From positions 1 through 40,067 of the forward strand of contig URBB01000002.1 of NCBI GenBank assembly GCA_900545835.1: a DNA stretch of 40,067 nt, read 5' to 3'. A program made the translations under genes and the position numbers. Positions 8,356-16,523 of the stretch are shown one piece after another. The stretch's first letter is position 1, and every line of letters starts with the position of its first letter. This DNA is from an uncultured Collinsella sp. (GTDB taxonomy: Bacteria; Actinomycetota; Coriobacteriia; Coriobacteriales; Coriobacteriaceae). Below the pieces are notes generated by a model. It did no database searches. It worked only from the letters and a program-made list of their open reading frames with translations, and had not been told where the DNA came from.

Positions 8356-9144
8356 ATGGCCAATATGACGAGCTCGGTTTCGGCATCGCAGGTTGCCGGT
8401 GAGTTGGCGAGCGCTACGTTTGAGGAGATTCCCGCCCTCGTGGAGCATTATCGCGAGGACCCGCGCCAGCAGGTGATCAAGGCTTGCGAACGTGCCCTCA
8501 AACGCCATGCCAAAGAGCTTGCCGAGCGCGAGCGCGTCAATGACATGTATGAGCTTATGCATGAGCTTGGCGGCGATGGGGTGGTCGTTGGTGTCGACGA
8601 GGTGGGTCGCGGATCGGTGGCCGGTCCTTTGACGGTATGCGCCGTCTGCCTTCCTATGGAGCCGCGCGTCTGGGGCATCAACGATTCCAAAAAGCTCACG
8701 CCGGCGCGCCGCGAGTTGCTCTCAGTGAAGATTGCCGAGGTGGCGACGGCGATCGGTTTTTGCCATATCGCGCCTAAGGATATCGATGAGATGGGCATGG
8801 CCCGTGCTATCCGTACCGCCGTTGCGGGCGCCGTGGCCGATACGGGACTTGAACCCGACTGCGTCCTCATGGATGGCAACCCCCTGGGCGCCGTTCCCAA
8901 CGAGCGCGACGTGGTGAAAGGCGATGCCAAAATTGCCTGCATCGCCGCGGCGTCCATCATGGCCAAGGTCACGCGTGACGAGATGATGGTCGAGTACGAC
9001 GCCGAGTATCCCGAGTACCATCTGGCCGAGTCGAAGGGCTATGCAAGCCCCGAGCATATCGAGGCCATTCGCAAACATGGACTTTGTCCGCTGCACCGTG
9101 TGAGCTTTTGCGGAAACTTTCTGCAGACTGAGCGCCTTTTCTAG
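8356..9144 (+). CDS. rnhB: Ribonuclease HII
   Basis: RNase HII cuts RNA in RNA-DNA hybrids and removes misincorporated ribonucleotides. The core has the metal-binding GVDEVGRGSVAGPL (Asp81, Glu82), then CVLMDGNPLG and KGDAKIACIAAASIMAKVTRD, and ends with CPLHRVSFCG. The start is ATG 8356 because AAGGAGG lies 7 bases upstream; an earlier in-frame ATG at 8338 precedes that Shine-Dalgarno. The protein is 262 aa, with ~75 residues before the catalytic core. Such N-terminal extensions are known in Bacillus-type RnhB and are predicted helical here. Confidence 0.95.
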   Translation: MANMTSSVSASQVAGELASATFEEIPALVEHYREDPRQQVIKACERALKRHAKELAERERVNDMYELMHELGGDGVVVGVDEVGRGSVAGPLTVCAVCLPMEPRVWGINDSKKLTPARRELLSVKIAEVATAIGFCHIAPKDIDEMGMARAIRTAVAGAVADTGLEPDCVLMDGNPLGAVPNERDVVKGDAKIACIAAASIMAKVTRDEMMVEYDAEYPEYHLAESKGYASPEHIEAIRKHGLCPLHRVSFCGNFLQTERLF

Positions 9145-9193
9145 GCCAATTGTGGAGACACGGACCTCTGTGGTTTTATAAACCTGCTGGTAG

Positions 9194-9235
9194 CGGGCCG
9201 TATGCAGCAGCATTGCTGCGTACGGCCCGTTTTTT
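9194..9235 (+). terminator. Terminator after rnhB
   Basis: CGGGCCGTA (9194-9202) plus an inner GCAGCA pair with TGCTGC and TACGGCCCG (9221-9229), around a GCAT loop. Six T residues follow. The stem is ~16 base pairs and lies 50 bases after the rnhB stop. Confidence 0.93.
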
Positions 9236-9333
9236 GTCGGCATTTGGTCAGCTTTTGGTTTGCTTCCGGTACTTACCCGCATGAAAGGTGCCCTCATCAT
9301 CGGGGCAATGCAGTGTGCGGGAAAGGAGACCCC

Positions 9334-9819
9334 ATGAGTGCCGCAAGCAAAAAGAGCAAGACGCAGCAGCTCAAGGAGCGTTGGGAAAACGGCGAGCTCG
9401 ACTGTGGGGCGATGACGCCCGAGTTTATCAAGGGACTCAGTCCCCGCGAGCTGGGTATGCTGGGCGAGCTGATCACCATCGACTACTTTAACGAGCGCGG
9501 CTACACCTTGCTGGAGCAGGGTTATCGTTGCACCGAGGGCGAGGCCGATCTGGTGCTGCTCGATGAGCTCGACGATGTCGTGGTGATGGCCGAGGTCAAG
9601 ACCAGACGCGTTGCGCTGGATTGCAACACGCGGGTCTTTCCCGAGGAGGCCGTGGACGCCCAAAAGCAACGCCGCTACCGCCGCATCGCAAGTTGCTATC
9701 TCATGGAGCATTATCCGCTCAAGGCGATTCGCTTCGATGCCGTGGGCGTCACCATCCGCGACGGGCATATCGCCGAGATCGAGCACCAGTACAACGCGTT
9801 CGATTGGCAGGTGTCGTGA
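9334..9819 (+). CDS. YraN/UPF0102 family putative endonuclease
   Basis: The 161-aa protein belongs to the UPF0102 (YraN) family, which has a restriction-endonuclease-like fold but no settled function. The fold's active-site pattern is present: Glu70 and Asp72 in EGEADLVLLDE and the E-x-K pair Glu87/Lys89 in AEVKTR. The family N-terminal helix GMLGELITIDYFNERGY is also clear. The ATG at 9334 follows AAAGGAG. About 30 residues precede the usual family start. The stop overlaps the comM start (TGATG). Its constant linkage to comM and dprA in many bacteria suggests DNA processing, but that is inference. Confidence 0.9.
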   Translation: MSAASKKSKTQQLKERWENGELDCGAMTPEFIKGLSPRELGMLGELITIDYFNERGYTLLEQGYRCTEGEADLVLLDELDDVVVMAEVKTRRVALDCNTRVFPEEAVDAQKQRRYRRIASCYLMEHYPLKAIRFDAVGVTIRDGHIAEIEHQYNAFDWQVS

Positions 9820-11342
9820 TGGCGTTCGAGACGTTTGCCGTTCACGCGGCCTGCATCCGCGGCGTCGAGGCGATTCACGTCACGGTCGAGGTCTCGCTTG
9901 CCGGCGGCGTTCCGGGCATTCAGATGCTCGGCATCCCGAGTATGGAGGTGATGGAGTCACGTGGTCGTATTCGCTGTGCGATGCGCTCGGCCGGGTTCGA
10001 GATCCCGCGCTCGGGCATTACCGTTAACCTGGCACCCGGCGATATCCGCAAGACCGGTAGCGGCTTTGATCTGCCCATCGCCATCGCGGTTCTAGCGGCC
10101 GATGGTCAGATTCCCCGCGACAACCTCGATCGTTGTCTTATCGCCGGCGAGCTCGGCTTGGACGGCACGGTGCTTCCTGTCAAAGGCGAGGTAGCGTTTC
10201 AGCTATTGGCTCGCGACATGGGGCTGTCTTTTATCGCCGGCAGGTCCGACCAGCATGTGCCACTCGCGGGCGTGGATTGCGGCTTTATCGACCATCTGTC
10301 TCAGCTTGCTCACGGCATGGGCGATGCCGCACGGCACTACTTGGATTCCGAGGGTGTCGAGGCGACCTTTGAGCCCGAGCTCGACTATGCAGACGTGCTG
10401 GGGCAGGAAGTCGCTAAACGCGGCATGGCGCTTGCGGCGGCAGGAGAACTCGGCTTGCTCATGATCGGGTCCCCGGGATCGGGCAAGACGATGCTCGCAC
10501 GTCGTATGACCGGCATCCTGCCCGAGCTTTCCGTCGAGGATCAACAGGAGGCGCTGTGCATCCATTCGGTTTTGGGTGAGAACATTGATGGCTTGTTGGC
10601 GGGGCACCGGCCCTTCCGCAGTCCCCATCACAGTATTTCGACCGCAGGCCTTATCGGCGGCGGACGCCCGGTGCACCCGGGTGAGATCAGCCTTGCTCAT
10701 GGCGGCGTGCTATTTTTGGACGAGCTTGCCGAGTTTCCCACGGGTGTGCTGCAGACGCTGCGTCAGCCTATCGAACGCGGCTACGTCAGGATCGTACGCG
10801 TCGACGGGGCTTTTTCCTTCCCGTCGCGCTTTCAGCTGCTGGCTGCGAGCAATCCCTGCCCCTGCGGCTTTTTGGGCGATCGCGAGGTACCGTGTCGCTG
10901 CTCGGCGGCGATGGTCGAGCGCTATCGGTCTAAACTGCGCGGTCCTTTGGCCGACCGTATCGACATGATGATCGATGTGACCCGTCCCGACCCTCAGGTG
11001 ATTATCGAGGGCGCGGAGGGTATGTCGTCGGCCGAGTTACGTGACTACGTTGTGCGCGGTCGCGCCTTTCGCGCCTGGCGCGAGTCCCGTATGGACGATG
11101 CGGATGCCGAGGCCGAGGATGACGAGACACGGTCCATTGACGGCGTCGTTTCGACCTTTGAGCTCGATGATGCGGCGGAGAAGTGTGTGCTCGGTCTGTC
11201 CAAACGCACGCATCTCACGGGCCGCGGCATCGTGCGCCTGGTGCGTATCGCGCGTACAATCGCCGACGTCGCCGAGAGCGAGCAAGTGACGCAGGATCAC
11301 GTACTCGAGGCGGCGATGTACCAGGGAAGGAGGGACCAATGA
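9819..11342 (+). CDS. comM: ComM-type Mg-chelatase-like AAA+ ATPase
   Basis: ComM (YifB family) is a hexameric helicase that promotes branch migration during integration of transforming DNA in Gram-negative bacteria. The 507-aa protein has the N-terminal ChlI-like domain (EVSLAGGVPGIQMLG), Walker A GSPGSGKTML (from Gly217), the family block FRSPHHSISTAGLIGGG, Walker B VLFLDELAEF, a cysteine cluster NPCPCGFLGD...CRC, and the C-terminal helical domain. It starts at ATG 9819, overlapping the yraN stop, and its own stop overlaps the dprA start. An acidic stretch (residues ~425-440) interrupts the C-terminal part. Confidence 0.94.
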   Translation: MAFETFAVHAACIRGVEAIHVTVEVSLAGGVPGIQMLGIPSMEVMESRGRIRCAMRSAGFEIPRSGITVNLAPGDIRKTGSGFDLPIAIAVLAADGQIPRDNLDRCLIAGELGLDGTVLPVKGEVAFQLLARDMGLSFIAGRSDQHVPLAGVDCGFIDHLSQLAHGMGDAARHYLDSEGVEATFEPELDYADVLGQEVAKRGMALAAAGELGLLMIGSPGSGKTMLARRMTGILPELSVEDQQEALCIHSVLGENIDGLLAGHRPFRSPHHSISTAGLIGGGRPVHPGEISLAHGGVLFLDELAEFPTGVLQTLRQPIERGYVRIVRVDGAFSFPSRFQLLAASNPCPCGFLGDREVPCRCSAAMVERYRSKLRGPLADRIDMMIDVTRPDPQVIIEGAEGMSSAELRDYVVRGRAFRAWRESRMDDADAEAEDDETRSIDGVVSTFELDDAAEKCVLGLSKRTHLTGRGIVRLVRIARTIADVAESEQVTQDHVLEAAMYQGRRDQ

Positions 11343-12274
11343 TGGCCGAGGGAACCTTCGAGCTGCATCCAGGCGATGCGTTGTATCCCGAGACCGTTTT
11401 GGAGCTTTCTGATATACCCCAGACGCTTTATGTGCGCGGCAACCCCGAGGTGCTTTCGACGCCCGCGCTCTCCATCATCGGCGCGCGCAAGGCCTCGCCG
11501 TATGGTCTTGCCGTGGCAGAGCTTGCGGCGAAGGTGGCGGTTGAGGCGGGAGTGACGGTAGTTTCGGGCGGTGCGGTCGGTTGTGACCAGGCCTCGGGTT
11601 GGGCTGCGGTCAACGCCGGCGGCAAACACGTCGTGGTGCTGGGGACGGGCGCCGACGTGGTCTACCCGCGTTCGAGCGCGGGGCTGATTACGCGCACGCT
11701 TGATACGGGTGGCGCGGTCGTGTCGATCTCTCCGTGGGGCATGGGTCCGCGCAAGTTCGCCTTTCCGCGCCGCAATCGCGTAATCGCGGCCCTGTCGCAA
11801 GCCCTCTTTGTATCCGAGGCGGGTATGCCTTCTGGGACGTTTTCCACAGCCGAGGCTGCTATGGATTTGGGGCGCGAACTTCTTGCCGTGCCGGGGTCGA
11901 TCCTATCGCCCGAGTCGCGTGGCACGAATTACCTCATTGCGAACGGTGCCTGCTGCATCGTCGACGAGGAATCTATCGAGATGGCTATCTCACGCATCTA
12001 CGGAACCCTGCGCTACTCGCGCCCCGATGCTCCCGGCATTGCCGACCTGGATCCAACGCAGCAGACCGTGATGCATGCGCTCATCGCCTCTCCGCTCAAG
12101 GTCGACGACATCGCGGCGCTCGTCTCGCTCGATGCTGTCGGCGTACTCAAACTCTTGGGTTCGCTTGAACTCGAGGGTCTTATCGAGCGCATGATGGATG
12201 GAAGGTATGCGCCCTCCAAGTTTGCCCTTCACGCCCAGACACCCTTCGGTCACAATGGAAAACGTGTCAATTAG
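11339..12274 (+). CDS. dprA: DNA-processing protein DprA
   Basis: DprA binds incoming single-stranded DNA in the cytoplasm and loads RecA during natural transformation; it is also widely present in non-competent species. The Rossmann core shows GARKASPYG, VVSGGAVGCDQASGWAA and VVLGTGADVVYP, then RNRVIAALSQALFVSEA and PGSILSPESRGTN. The last ~65 residues look like the winged-helix DprA C-terminal domain. AAGGAGGG precedes two consecutive ATGs (11339 and 11342); either could start, giving 311 or 310 aa. The comM stop overlaps (ATGATGG). In B. subtilis topA follows dprA; here trmFO follows directly. Confidence 0.93.
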   Translation: MMAEGTFELHPGDALYPETVLELSDIPQTLYVRGNPEVLSTPALSIIGARKASPYGLAVAELAAKVAVEAGVTVVSGGAVGCDQASGWAAVNAGGKHVVVLGTGADVVYPRSSAGLITRTLDTGGAVVSISPWGMGPRKFAFPRRNRVIAALSQALFVSEAGMPSGTFSTAEAAMDLGRELLAVPGSILSPESRGTNYLIANGACCIVDEESIEMAISRIYGTLRYSRPDAPGIADLDPTQQTVMHALIASPLKVDDIAALVSLDAVGVLKLLGSLELEGLIERMMDGRYAPSKFALHAQTPFGHNGKRVN

Positions 12275-12288
12275 AAAGGTGTTTGCAG

Positions 12289-13626
12289 ATGCAGTTCGAT
12301 CAGGTGACAGTTATCGGTGGCGGTCTGGCGGGTTCGGAGTGCGCGATCCAGCTGGCAGATCGCGGTTTTGCCGTAAAGCTGTGCGAGATGCGCCCCCAGG
12401 TGAGCTCCCCGGCTCACCATACCGATCACCTGGCAGAGCTCGTCTGCTCGAATTCGTTTAAGTCGACCCGTCCGGATTCCGCGGCTGGTTTGCTGAAGGC
12501 CGAGCTTGAGCGCATGGGTTCAGTCCTGCTCGATTGCGCCCATCGCGCGGCTGTTCCCGCCGGTGGCGCCTTGGCGGTCGACCGCGTCAAGTTTTCCGAG
12601 CTTGTCGAGGCCGAGGTTGCCGCTCGTCCCAATATCGAGGTCGTGCACGGTGAGGTCACACAGATTCCCGAGGGTCACGTGGTCATTGCCGCGGGCCCGC
12701 TGTGTTCACCGGCGCTGAGCGAAGAGGTTATGAAGCTCGTCGGTGGCGATGCCCTGGCATTCTTTGATGCGGCGGCGCCGATCGTCGATGCCTCCACGCT
12801 CGATATGGACGTGCTGTTCTCGCAGTCGCGCTACGAGGAGCAGGGGAGCGGCGACTATCTCAACGCTCCGCTCAACAAGGAGGAGTACGAGGCCTTTATC
12901 GAGGCGCTTACCACGGCCGACCGCGTGGTGCTCAAAGACTTTGAGGGCGGCGATCTGTTCCAAGCCTGCCAGCCTGCCGAGGAAGTTGCGCGCACCGGCA
13001 AGGACGCCATTCGCTTTGGCGCCATGAAGCCCGTCGGCCTCACCGACCCGCGTACCGGACGTCGCCCCTGGGCGGCGATTCAGCTGCGTGCCGAGAACAA
13101 GGAGAAGACCGCCTATAACCTGGTGGGCTTCCAGACCAACCTGACCTTTGGCGAGCAGAAGCGCGTCTTCCATATGGTGCCGGGCCTGGAGAACGCTGAG
13201 TTCTTCCGCTACGGTGTCATGCACCGCAATACCTTTGTCGACGCCCCGCACGTGCTCGATAGCACCTTTGCCGTGCCCGGTACCGGCGTGCGCCTGGCCG
13301 GTCAGATCACCGGCACCGAGGGGTACATGGAAGCCGTGGCGACAGGTCTGCTCGCGGCGCTCAACACCTATGCCGAGGCTATCGGTGCCGCGGGCGTCGA
13401 GTTGCCGCGTGTGGGCGCCCTGGGTGCGCTCGTGGGCTATGCGACCGATCCTGCCACCGTGGGCTATCAGCCTATGCATGTCAACTTTGGCCTGGTGCCG
13501 CCGCTCGAGGACGGTAAGCGCCGCAGCAAGCGCGACCGCTATCAGGCCTATGCGGACCGTGCGCTCGAGGCCCTCGATGCCTACTTGGCCACGCGTTCCG
13601 ACTTGTTTGGAGGCGACCGGTCATAG
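12289..13626 (+). CDS. trmFO: Folate/FAD-dependent tRNA U54 methyltransferase TrmFO
   Basis: TrmFO makes ribothymidine at position 54 of tRNA using methylenetetrahydrofolate and FAD. The 445-aa protein has the N-terminal dinucleotide-binding VIGGGLAGSECAIQLADRG, then LCEMRPQ and HTDHLAELVCSNSFKS, and a C-terminal CITGTEGYMEA-like block (GQITGTEGYMEAVATG). Length is normal. ATG 12289 is chosen because GAAAGG sits ~9 bases upstream; the in-frame TTG at 12283 is too close. The gene lies 14 bases after dprA and its stop overlaps the probable ATA start of xerC. Confidence 0.95.
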   Translation: MQFDQVTVIGGGLAGSECAIQLADRGFAVKLCEMRPQVSSPAHHTDHLAELVCSNSFKSTRPDSAAGLLKAELERMGSVLLDCAHRAAVPAGGALAVDRVKFSELVEAEVAARPNIEVVHGEVTQIPEGHVVIAAGPLCSPALSEEVMKLVGGDALAFFDAAAPIVDASTLDMDVLFSQSRYEEQGSGDYLNAPLNKEEYEAFIEALTTADRVVLKDFEGGDLFQACQPAEEVARTGKDAIRFGAMKPVGLTDPRTGRRPWAAIQLRAENKEKTAYNLVGFQTNLTFGEQKRVFHMVPGLENAEFFRYGVMHRNTFVDAPHVLDSTFAVPGTGVRLAGQITGTEGYMEAVATGLLAALNTYAEAIGAAGVELPRVGALGALVGYATDPATVGYQPMHVNFGLVPPLEDGKRRSKRDRYQAYADRALEALDAYLATRSDLFGGDRS

Positions 13627-14543
13627 CCTTTGACCTGTACGACACCGTCGACTCTTTTATCGCCTATATCGCACGCGTTGAGGGGCTTTCTCCCAACACG
13701 GTGACGGCCTATGGCTCGAGGCTGGAGCGCTTTGCTGCCTGGTGCGAGCGCGAGGATATTGATGCTTTCGCTGCCGACGTGCGCACCATTCGTCGCTATC
13801 TTGCTGAGCTTTCGCGTGAGCAGGTGGCTCCCCGAACGCTTGCGGCGCACCTGTCGGCTATCCGATCTCTCTATCGCTGGATGGCTGCCGAGGGGATTGT
13901 CGAGGGCGATGCGGTCTCGGCGATCGCATCGCCCAAGCTGCCACGTGACCTGCCGGGCGTCCTTACGACCCAGCAGGTTGAGGCGCTGCTCAAGACGCCT
14001 GATACCTCGACGCCCGCGGGACTGCGCGATGCGGCGATGCTTGAGTTGCTCTATGCCTCCGGCGCGCGAATCTCGGAGCTCGCGGCGCTCAACGTGGAGT
14101 CTATTGGTTGGTCCGAGCGAACGCTGCGACTTTGGGGCAAGGGGAGCAAGGAGCGTATCGTCCCTCTGTATCGTCGCGCACTCGAGGCGACGCGTCTCTA
14201 TATTGAGGAGGGGAGGCCGGAGTTGCTCGCTCAGGCAAAGCGCCGTGACCCCGCTACCGGGCCGCATCCGCTGCTTATATCGGCGCGCGGCAATCGCATG
14301 AGTGCCGCCATGCTCAGGCGGCGGTTCCATACGCTGGCGACGCTCGCCGGCATTCCGGCCGACATTGCCCCGCATGCGATGCGCCATACCTTTGCGACCG
14401 ATTTGCTCGAGGGCGGTGCGGACCTGCGCTCGGTTCAAGAGCTGCTAGGTCATGCGAGCCTGTCCACGACGCAGATCTACACGCATCTCACACCCGATCG
14501 GCTTAAGCGGGCTGTGGCTCAAGCCCATCCCCGCGGCGAATAG
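13623..14543 (+). CDS. xerC: Tyrosine recombinase XerC, probable ATA start
   Basis: XerC with XerD resolves chromosome dimers at dif. All catalytic residues are present: Arg149 (GARISEL), the lysine of GKGSKER, His251/Arg254 (HAMRHT), His277 (LGHAS) and Tyr286 (TQIYTHL), numbered from the ATA. The conserved N-terminal SAM-like segment VDSFIAYIARVEGLSPNTV is encoded upstream of the first GTG (13701), and no ATG, GTG or TTG exists in that frame before it. An ATA at 13623 lies 9 bases after GGAGG and overlaps the trmFO stop (ATAG), giving 306 aa, the normal XerC length. A sequencing error in the start is the main alternative. Confidence 0.85.
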   Translation: MAFDLYDTVDSFIAYIARVEGLSPNTVTAYGSRLERFAAWCEREDIDAFAADVRTIRRYLAELSREQVAPRTLAAHLSAIRSLYRWMAAEGIVEGDAVSAIASPKLPRDLPGVLTTQQVEALLKTPDTSTPAGLRDAAMLELLYASGARISELAALNVESIGWSERTLRLWGKGSKERIVPLYRRALEATRLYIEEGRPELLAQAKRRDPATGPHPLLISARGNRMSAAMLRRRFHTLATLAGIPADIAPHAMRHTFATDLLEGGADLRSVQELLGHASLSTTQIYTHLTPDRLKRAVAQAHPRGE

Positions 14544-14592
14544 TGGCTGGGACGTCCCGCGCCGCACTCAGGTGTGTGGTTTTGATTGCGGG

Positions 14593-14621
14593 TTGGCAGG
14601 AAGGTGCATTCCTGCTATCAT
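14593..14621 (+). promoter_or_regulatory. Probable promoter of rpsB-tsf
   Basis: TTGGCA (14593-14598) and TATCAT (14616-14621) are separated by exactly 17 bases. Transcription would start near 14628, giving a ~135-base leader before rpsB. Confidence 0.75.
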
Positions 14622-14627
14622 TCATCG

Positions 14628-14762
14628 GGTTGCTTCACGGCAACAGGTTTTTATCACGCACGCGCGGCTACTTCATACCGTGGTGCCCGGGCTTTGGTAG
14701 CACATGTCCGGGTTGGTTTTGGAGGATGACCCCGCGCGGAGGCAAACCACAGGAGGTTTAAC
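14628..14762 (+). promoter_or_regulatory. Structured 5' leader of rpsB, possible S2 autoregulation
   Basis: The leader has complementary segments: CGCGCGG near 14660 can pair with CCGCGCG near 14731, and GCCCGGG near 14687 with CCGGGT near 14708. Just before the start codon, AAACC (14744-14748) and GGTTT (14755-14759) form a short hairpin whose loop and stem hold the AGGAGG Shine-Dalgarno (14751-14756). S2 represses its own mRNA in other bacteria; that it does so here is inference. Confidence 0.45.
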
Positions 14763-15491
14763 ATGGCTACCAAGATTAATATCCGCACCCTGCTCGAGGC
14801 CGGCTGCCACTTCGGTCACCAGACCCGTCGCTGGAACCCCAAGATGAAGCCGTTCATCTTCGGTGAGCGCAACGGCATCTACATCCTCGACCTCAAGCAG
14901 ACCATCCTCGACGCCGACCAGGCCTACACCTTCGTCAAGAACGTCGCCAAGGGTGGCAACGTGCTGTTCGTCGGCACCAAGAAGCAGGCTCAGGAGGCCG
15001 TCAAGAACGCTGCTGAGCGCGCCAACATGCCTTACATCAACCAGCGTTGGCTCGGCGGTATGCTGACCAACTTCGTCACCATCCGCTCCCGCATCAACCG
15101 CATGGAGGAGCTCGAGGCCATGGTCGAGGACGGCCGCATGGCAGTGCTCCCCAAGAAGGAGCAGGCTGTTCTCGGCAAGGAGCTCACCAAGCTCCAGACC
15201 AACCTCGGTGGCGCCCGCGACATGAAGGGTCTGCCCCAGGCTCTCTTCGTCATCGACACCAAGCGCGAGGAGAACGCCATCAAGGAGGCTCAGCGCCTGA
15301 ACATCCCCGTCGTCGCCCTGATCGACACCAACTCCGATCCCGACGAGGTCGAGTACGGCATCCCCTGCAACGATGACGCTATCTCCGCTGTCACCCTTAT
15401 GTGCGAGCTCATGGCTGACGCCTGCCTCGCTGGCTCTGGTAAGGAGCAGGTCTCCGAGGCCGAGATGGCCGCTGAGCCCAAGGCCGAGTAA
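14763..15491 (+). CDS. rpsB: 30S ribosomal protein S2
   Basis: S2 is a late-assembling small-subunit protein. The 242-aa sequence opens with INIRTLLEAGCHFGHQTRRW and contains FVGTKKQAQEAVKNAAERAN and MPYINQRWLGGMLTNF, all family hallmarks, and IALIDTNSDPDEV-like VALIDTNSDPDEVEYGIP. The ATG follows AGGAGG at a spacing of 6. tsf follows after 45 bases, the usual rpsB-tsf pairing. The C-terminal ~20 residues are acidic and variable. Confidence 0.98.
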   Translation: MATKINIRTLLEAGCHFGHQTRRWNPKMKPFIFGERNGIYILDLKQTILDADQAYTFVKNVAKGGNVLFVGTKKQAQEAVKNAAERANMPYINQRWLGGMLTNFVTIRSRINRMEELEAMVEDGRMAVLPKKEQAVLGKELTKLQTNLGGARDMKGLPQALFVIDTKREENAIKEAQRLNIPVVALIDTNSDPDEVEYGIPCNDDAISAVTLMCELMADACLAGSGKEQVSEAEMAAEPKAE

Positions 15492-15536
15492 ATCAGTCTT
15501 AGTTAATTCTTTTTCATCTCTTTGAAAGGAACCACA

Positions 15537-16406
15537 ATGGCCCAGATTACCGCCGCTATGGTCAAGCAGCTCCGCGAGATGACCGACTCCCCGATGATGG
15601 AGTGCAAGAAGGCTCTCGTCGAGGCTGACGGCGACATGGACGCCGCTGTCGACGTTCTGCGTAAGAACGGCCTTGCCAAGGCTGCCAAGAAGGCTGGCCG
15701 TGAGACCAACGAGGGCGCTGTCGCCGCGTTCGTCTCCGAGGATGGCAAGACCGGCGCTCTGCTCGAGCTCTCCTGCGAGACCGACTTCGTTGGCTCCAAC
15801 GCCAAGTTCACCGGCTTTGCTTCCAAGGTCGCTGAGGTTGTCGCTACCACCGAGCCTGCTGACGTCGACGCTCTGCTCGAGAAGCCGATGGGCGAGGAGA
15901 CCGTTTCCTCCGAGCTCACCGAGATGATTCACATCATGGGCGAGAACATGAAGATCTCCCGCTTCGCTGCCCGCAAGGCTGAGAACGGCGCGCTCGCTTC
16001 TTACATCCACATGGGTGGTAAGATTGGCGTCCTCGTCGAGTTCGCTTTCGAGAAGACCGAGACCGCTCAGGCTGAGTCCTTCAAGACCTTCGCTCACGAC
16101 GTTGCCCTTCAGGTTGCCGCCGTCGCCCCGATCTGCGCTACCCGCGATCAGGTTCCGGCCGAGACCGTCGAGCACGAGAAGCAGATCTACATGGCTCAGG
16201 CTGCCGAGTCCGGCAAGCCCGAGGCCATTCAGGAGAAGATGGCTGTCGGCCGTCTGGAGAAGTTCTACAAGCAGTCCGTGCTCACCGAGCAGGAGTTCAT
16301 CAAGGACAGCTCCCTCACCATCAAGAAGTACGCTGAGCAGGTCTCCAAGGAGCTCGGCGACACCATTACCGTCGTTGCCTTTGACCGTCTGGTCCGTGGC
16401 GAGTAA
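15537..16406 (+). CDS. tsf: Elongation factor Ts
   Basis: EF-Ts recycles EF-Tu from its GDP to GTP form. The 289-aa protein begins with the UBA-like TS-N domain (MVKQLREMTDSPMMECKKAL) and the signature GLAKAAKKAGRETNEGAV, then the core ELSCETDFVGSNAKF. ATG 15537 is preferred with AAAGGA 6 bases upstream; an in-frame TTG at 15522 lies before that site. Codon use is strongly biased, as in rpsB, fitting high expression. A strong terminator follows. Confidence 0.97.
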   Translation: MAQITAAMVKQLREMTDSPMMECKKALVEADGDMDAAVDVLRKNGLAKAAKKAGRETNEGAVAAFVSEDGKTGALLELSCETDFVGSNAKFTGFASKVAEVVATTEPADVDALLEKPMGEETVSSELTEMIHIMGENMKISRFAARKAENGALASYIHMGGKIGVLVEFAFEKTETAQAESFKTFAHDVALQVAAVAPICATRDQVPAETVEHEKQIYMAQAAESGKPEAIQEKMAVGRLEKFYKQSVLTEQEFIKDSSLTIKKYAEQVSKELGDTITVVAFDRLVRGE

Positions 16407-16429
16407 ATAAGCTCTTGTAGCTGGTAATG

Positions 16430-16464
16430 AGCAGGCTGTGGGTTTTACTCACAGCCTGCTTTTT
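16430..16464 (+). terminator. Terminator after tsf
   Basis: A perfect 11-base stem, AGCAGGCTGTG (16430-16440) and CACAGCCTGCT (16450-16460), with a 9-base loop and TTTT. It separates rpsB-tsf from pyrH. Confidence 0.93.
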
Positions 16465-16523
16465 CATGGCTCTTATCAGAGCCTTTGATATCATATTGAG
16501 AGTCTAATTAAAGGAGGATCGCT

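Noticed and set aside
13701..13703. GTG as the xerC start
   Set aside because: It would remove the conserved LSPNT motif and most of the first helix, and it has no ribosome site.
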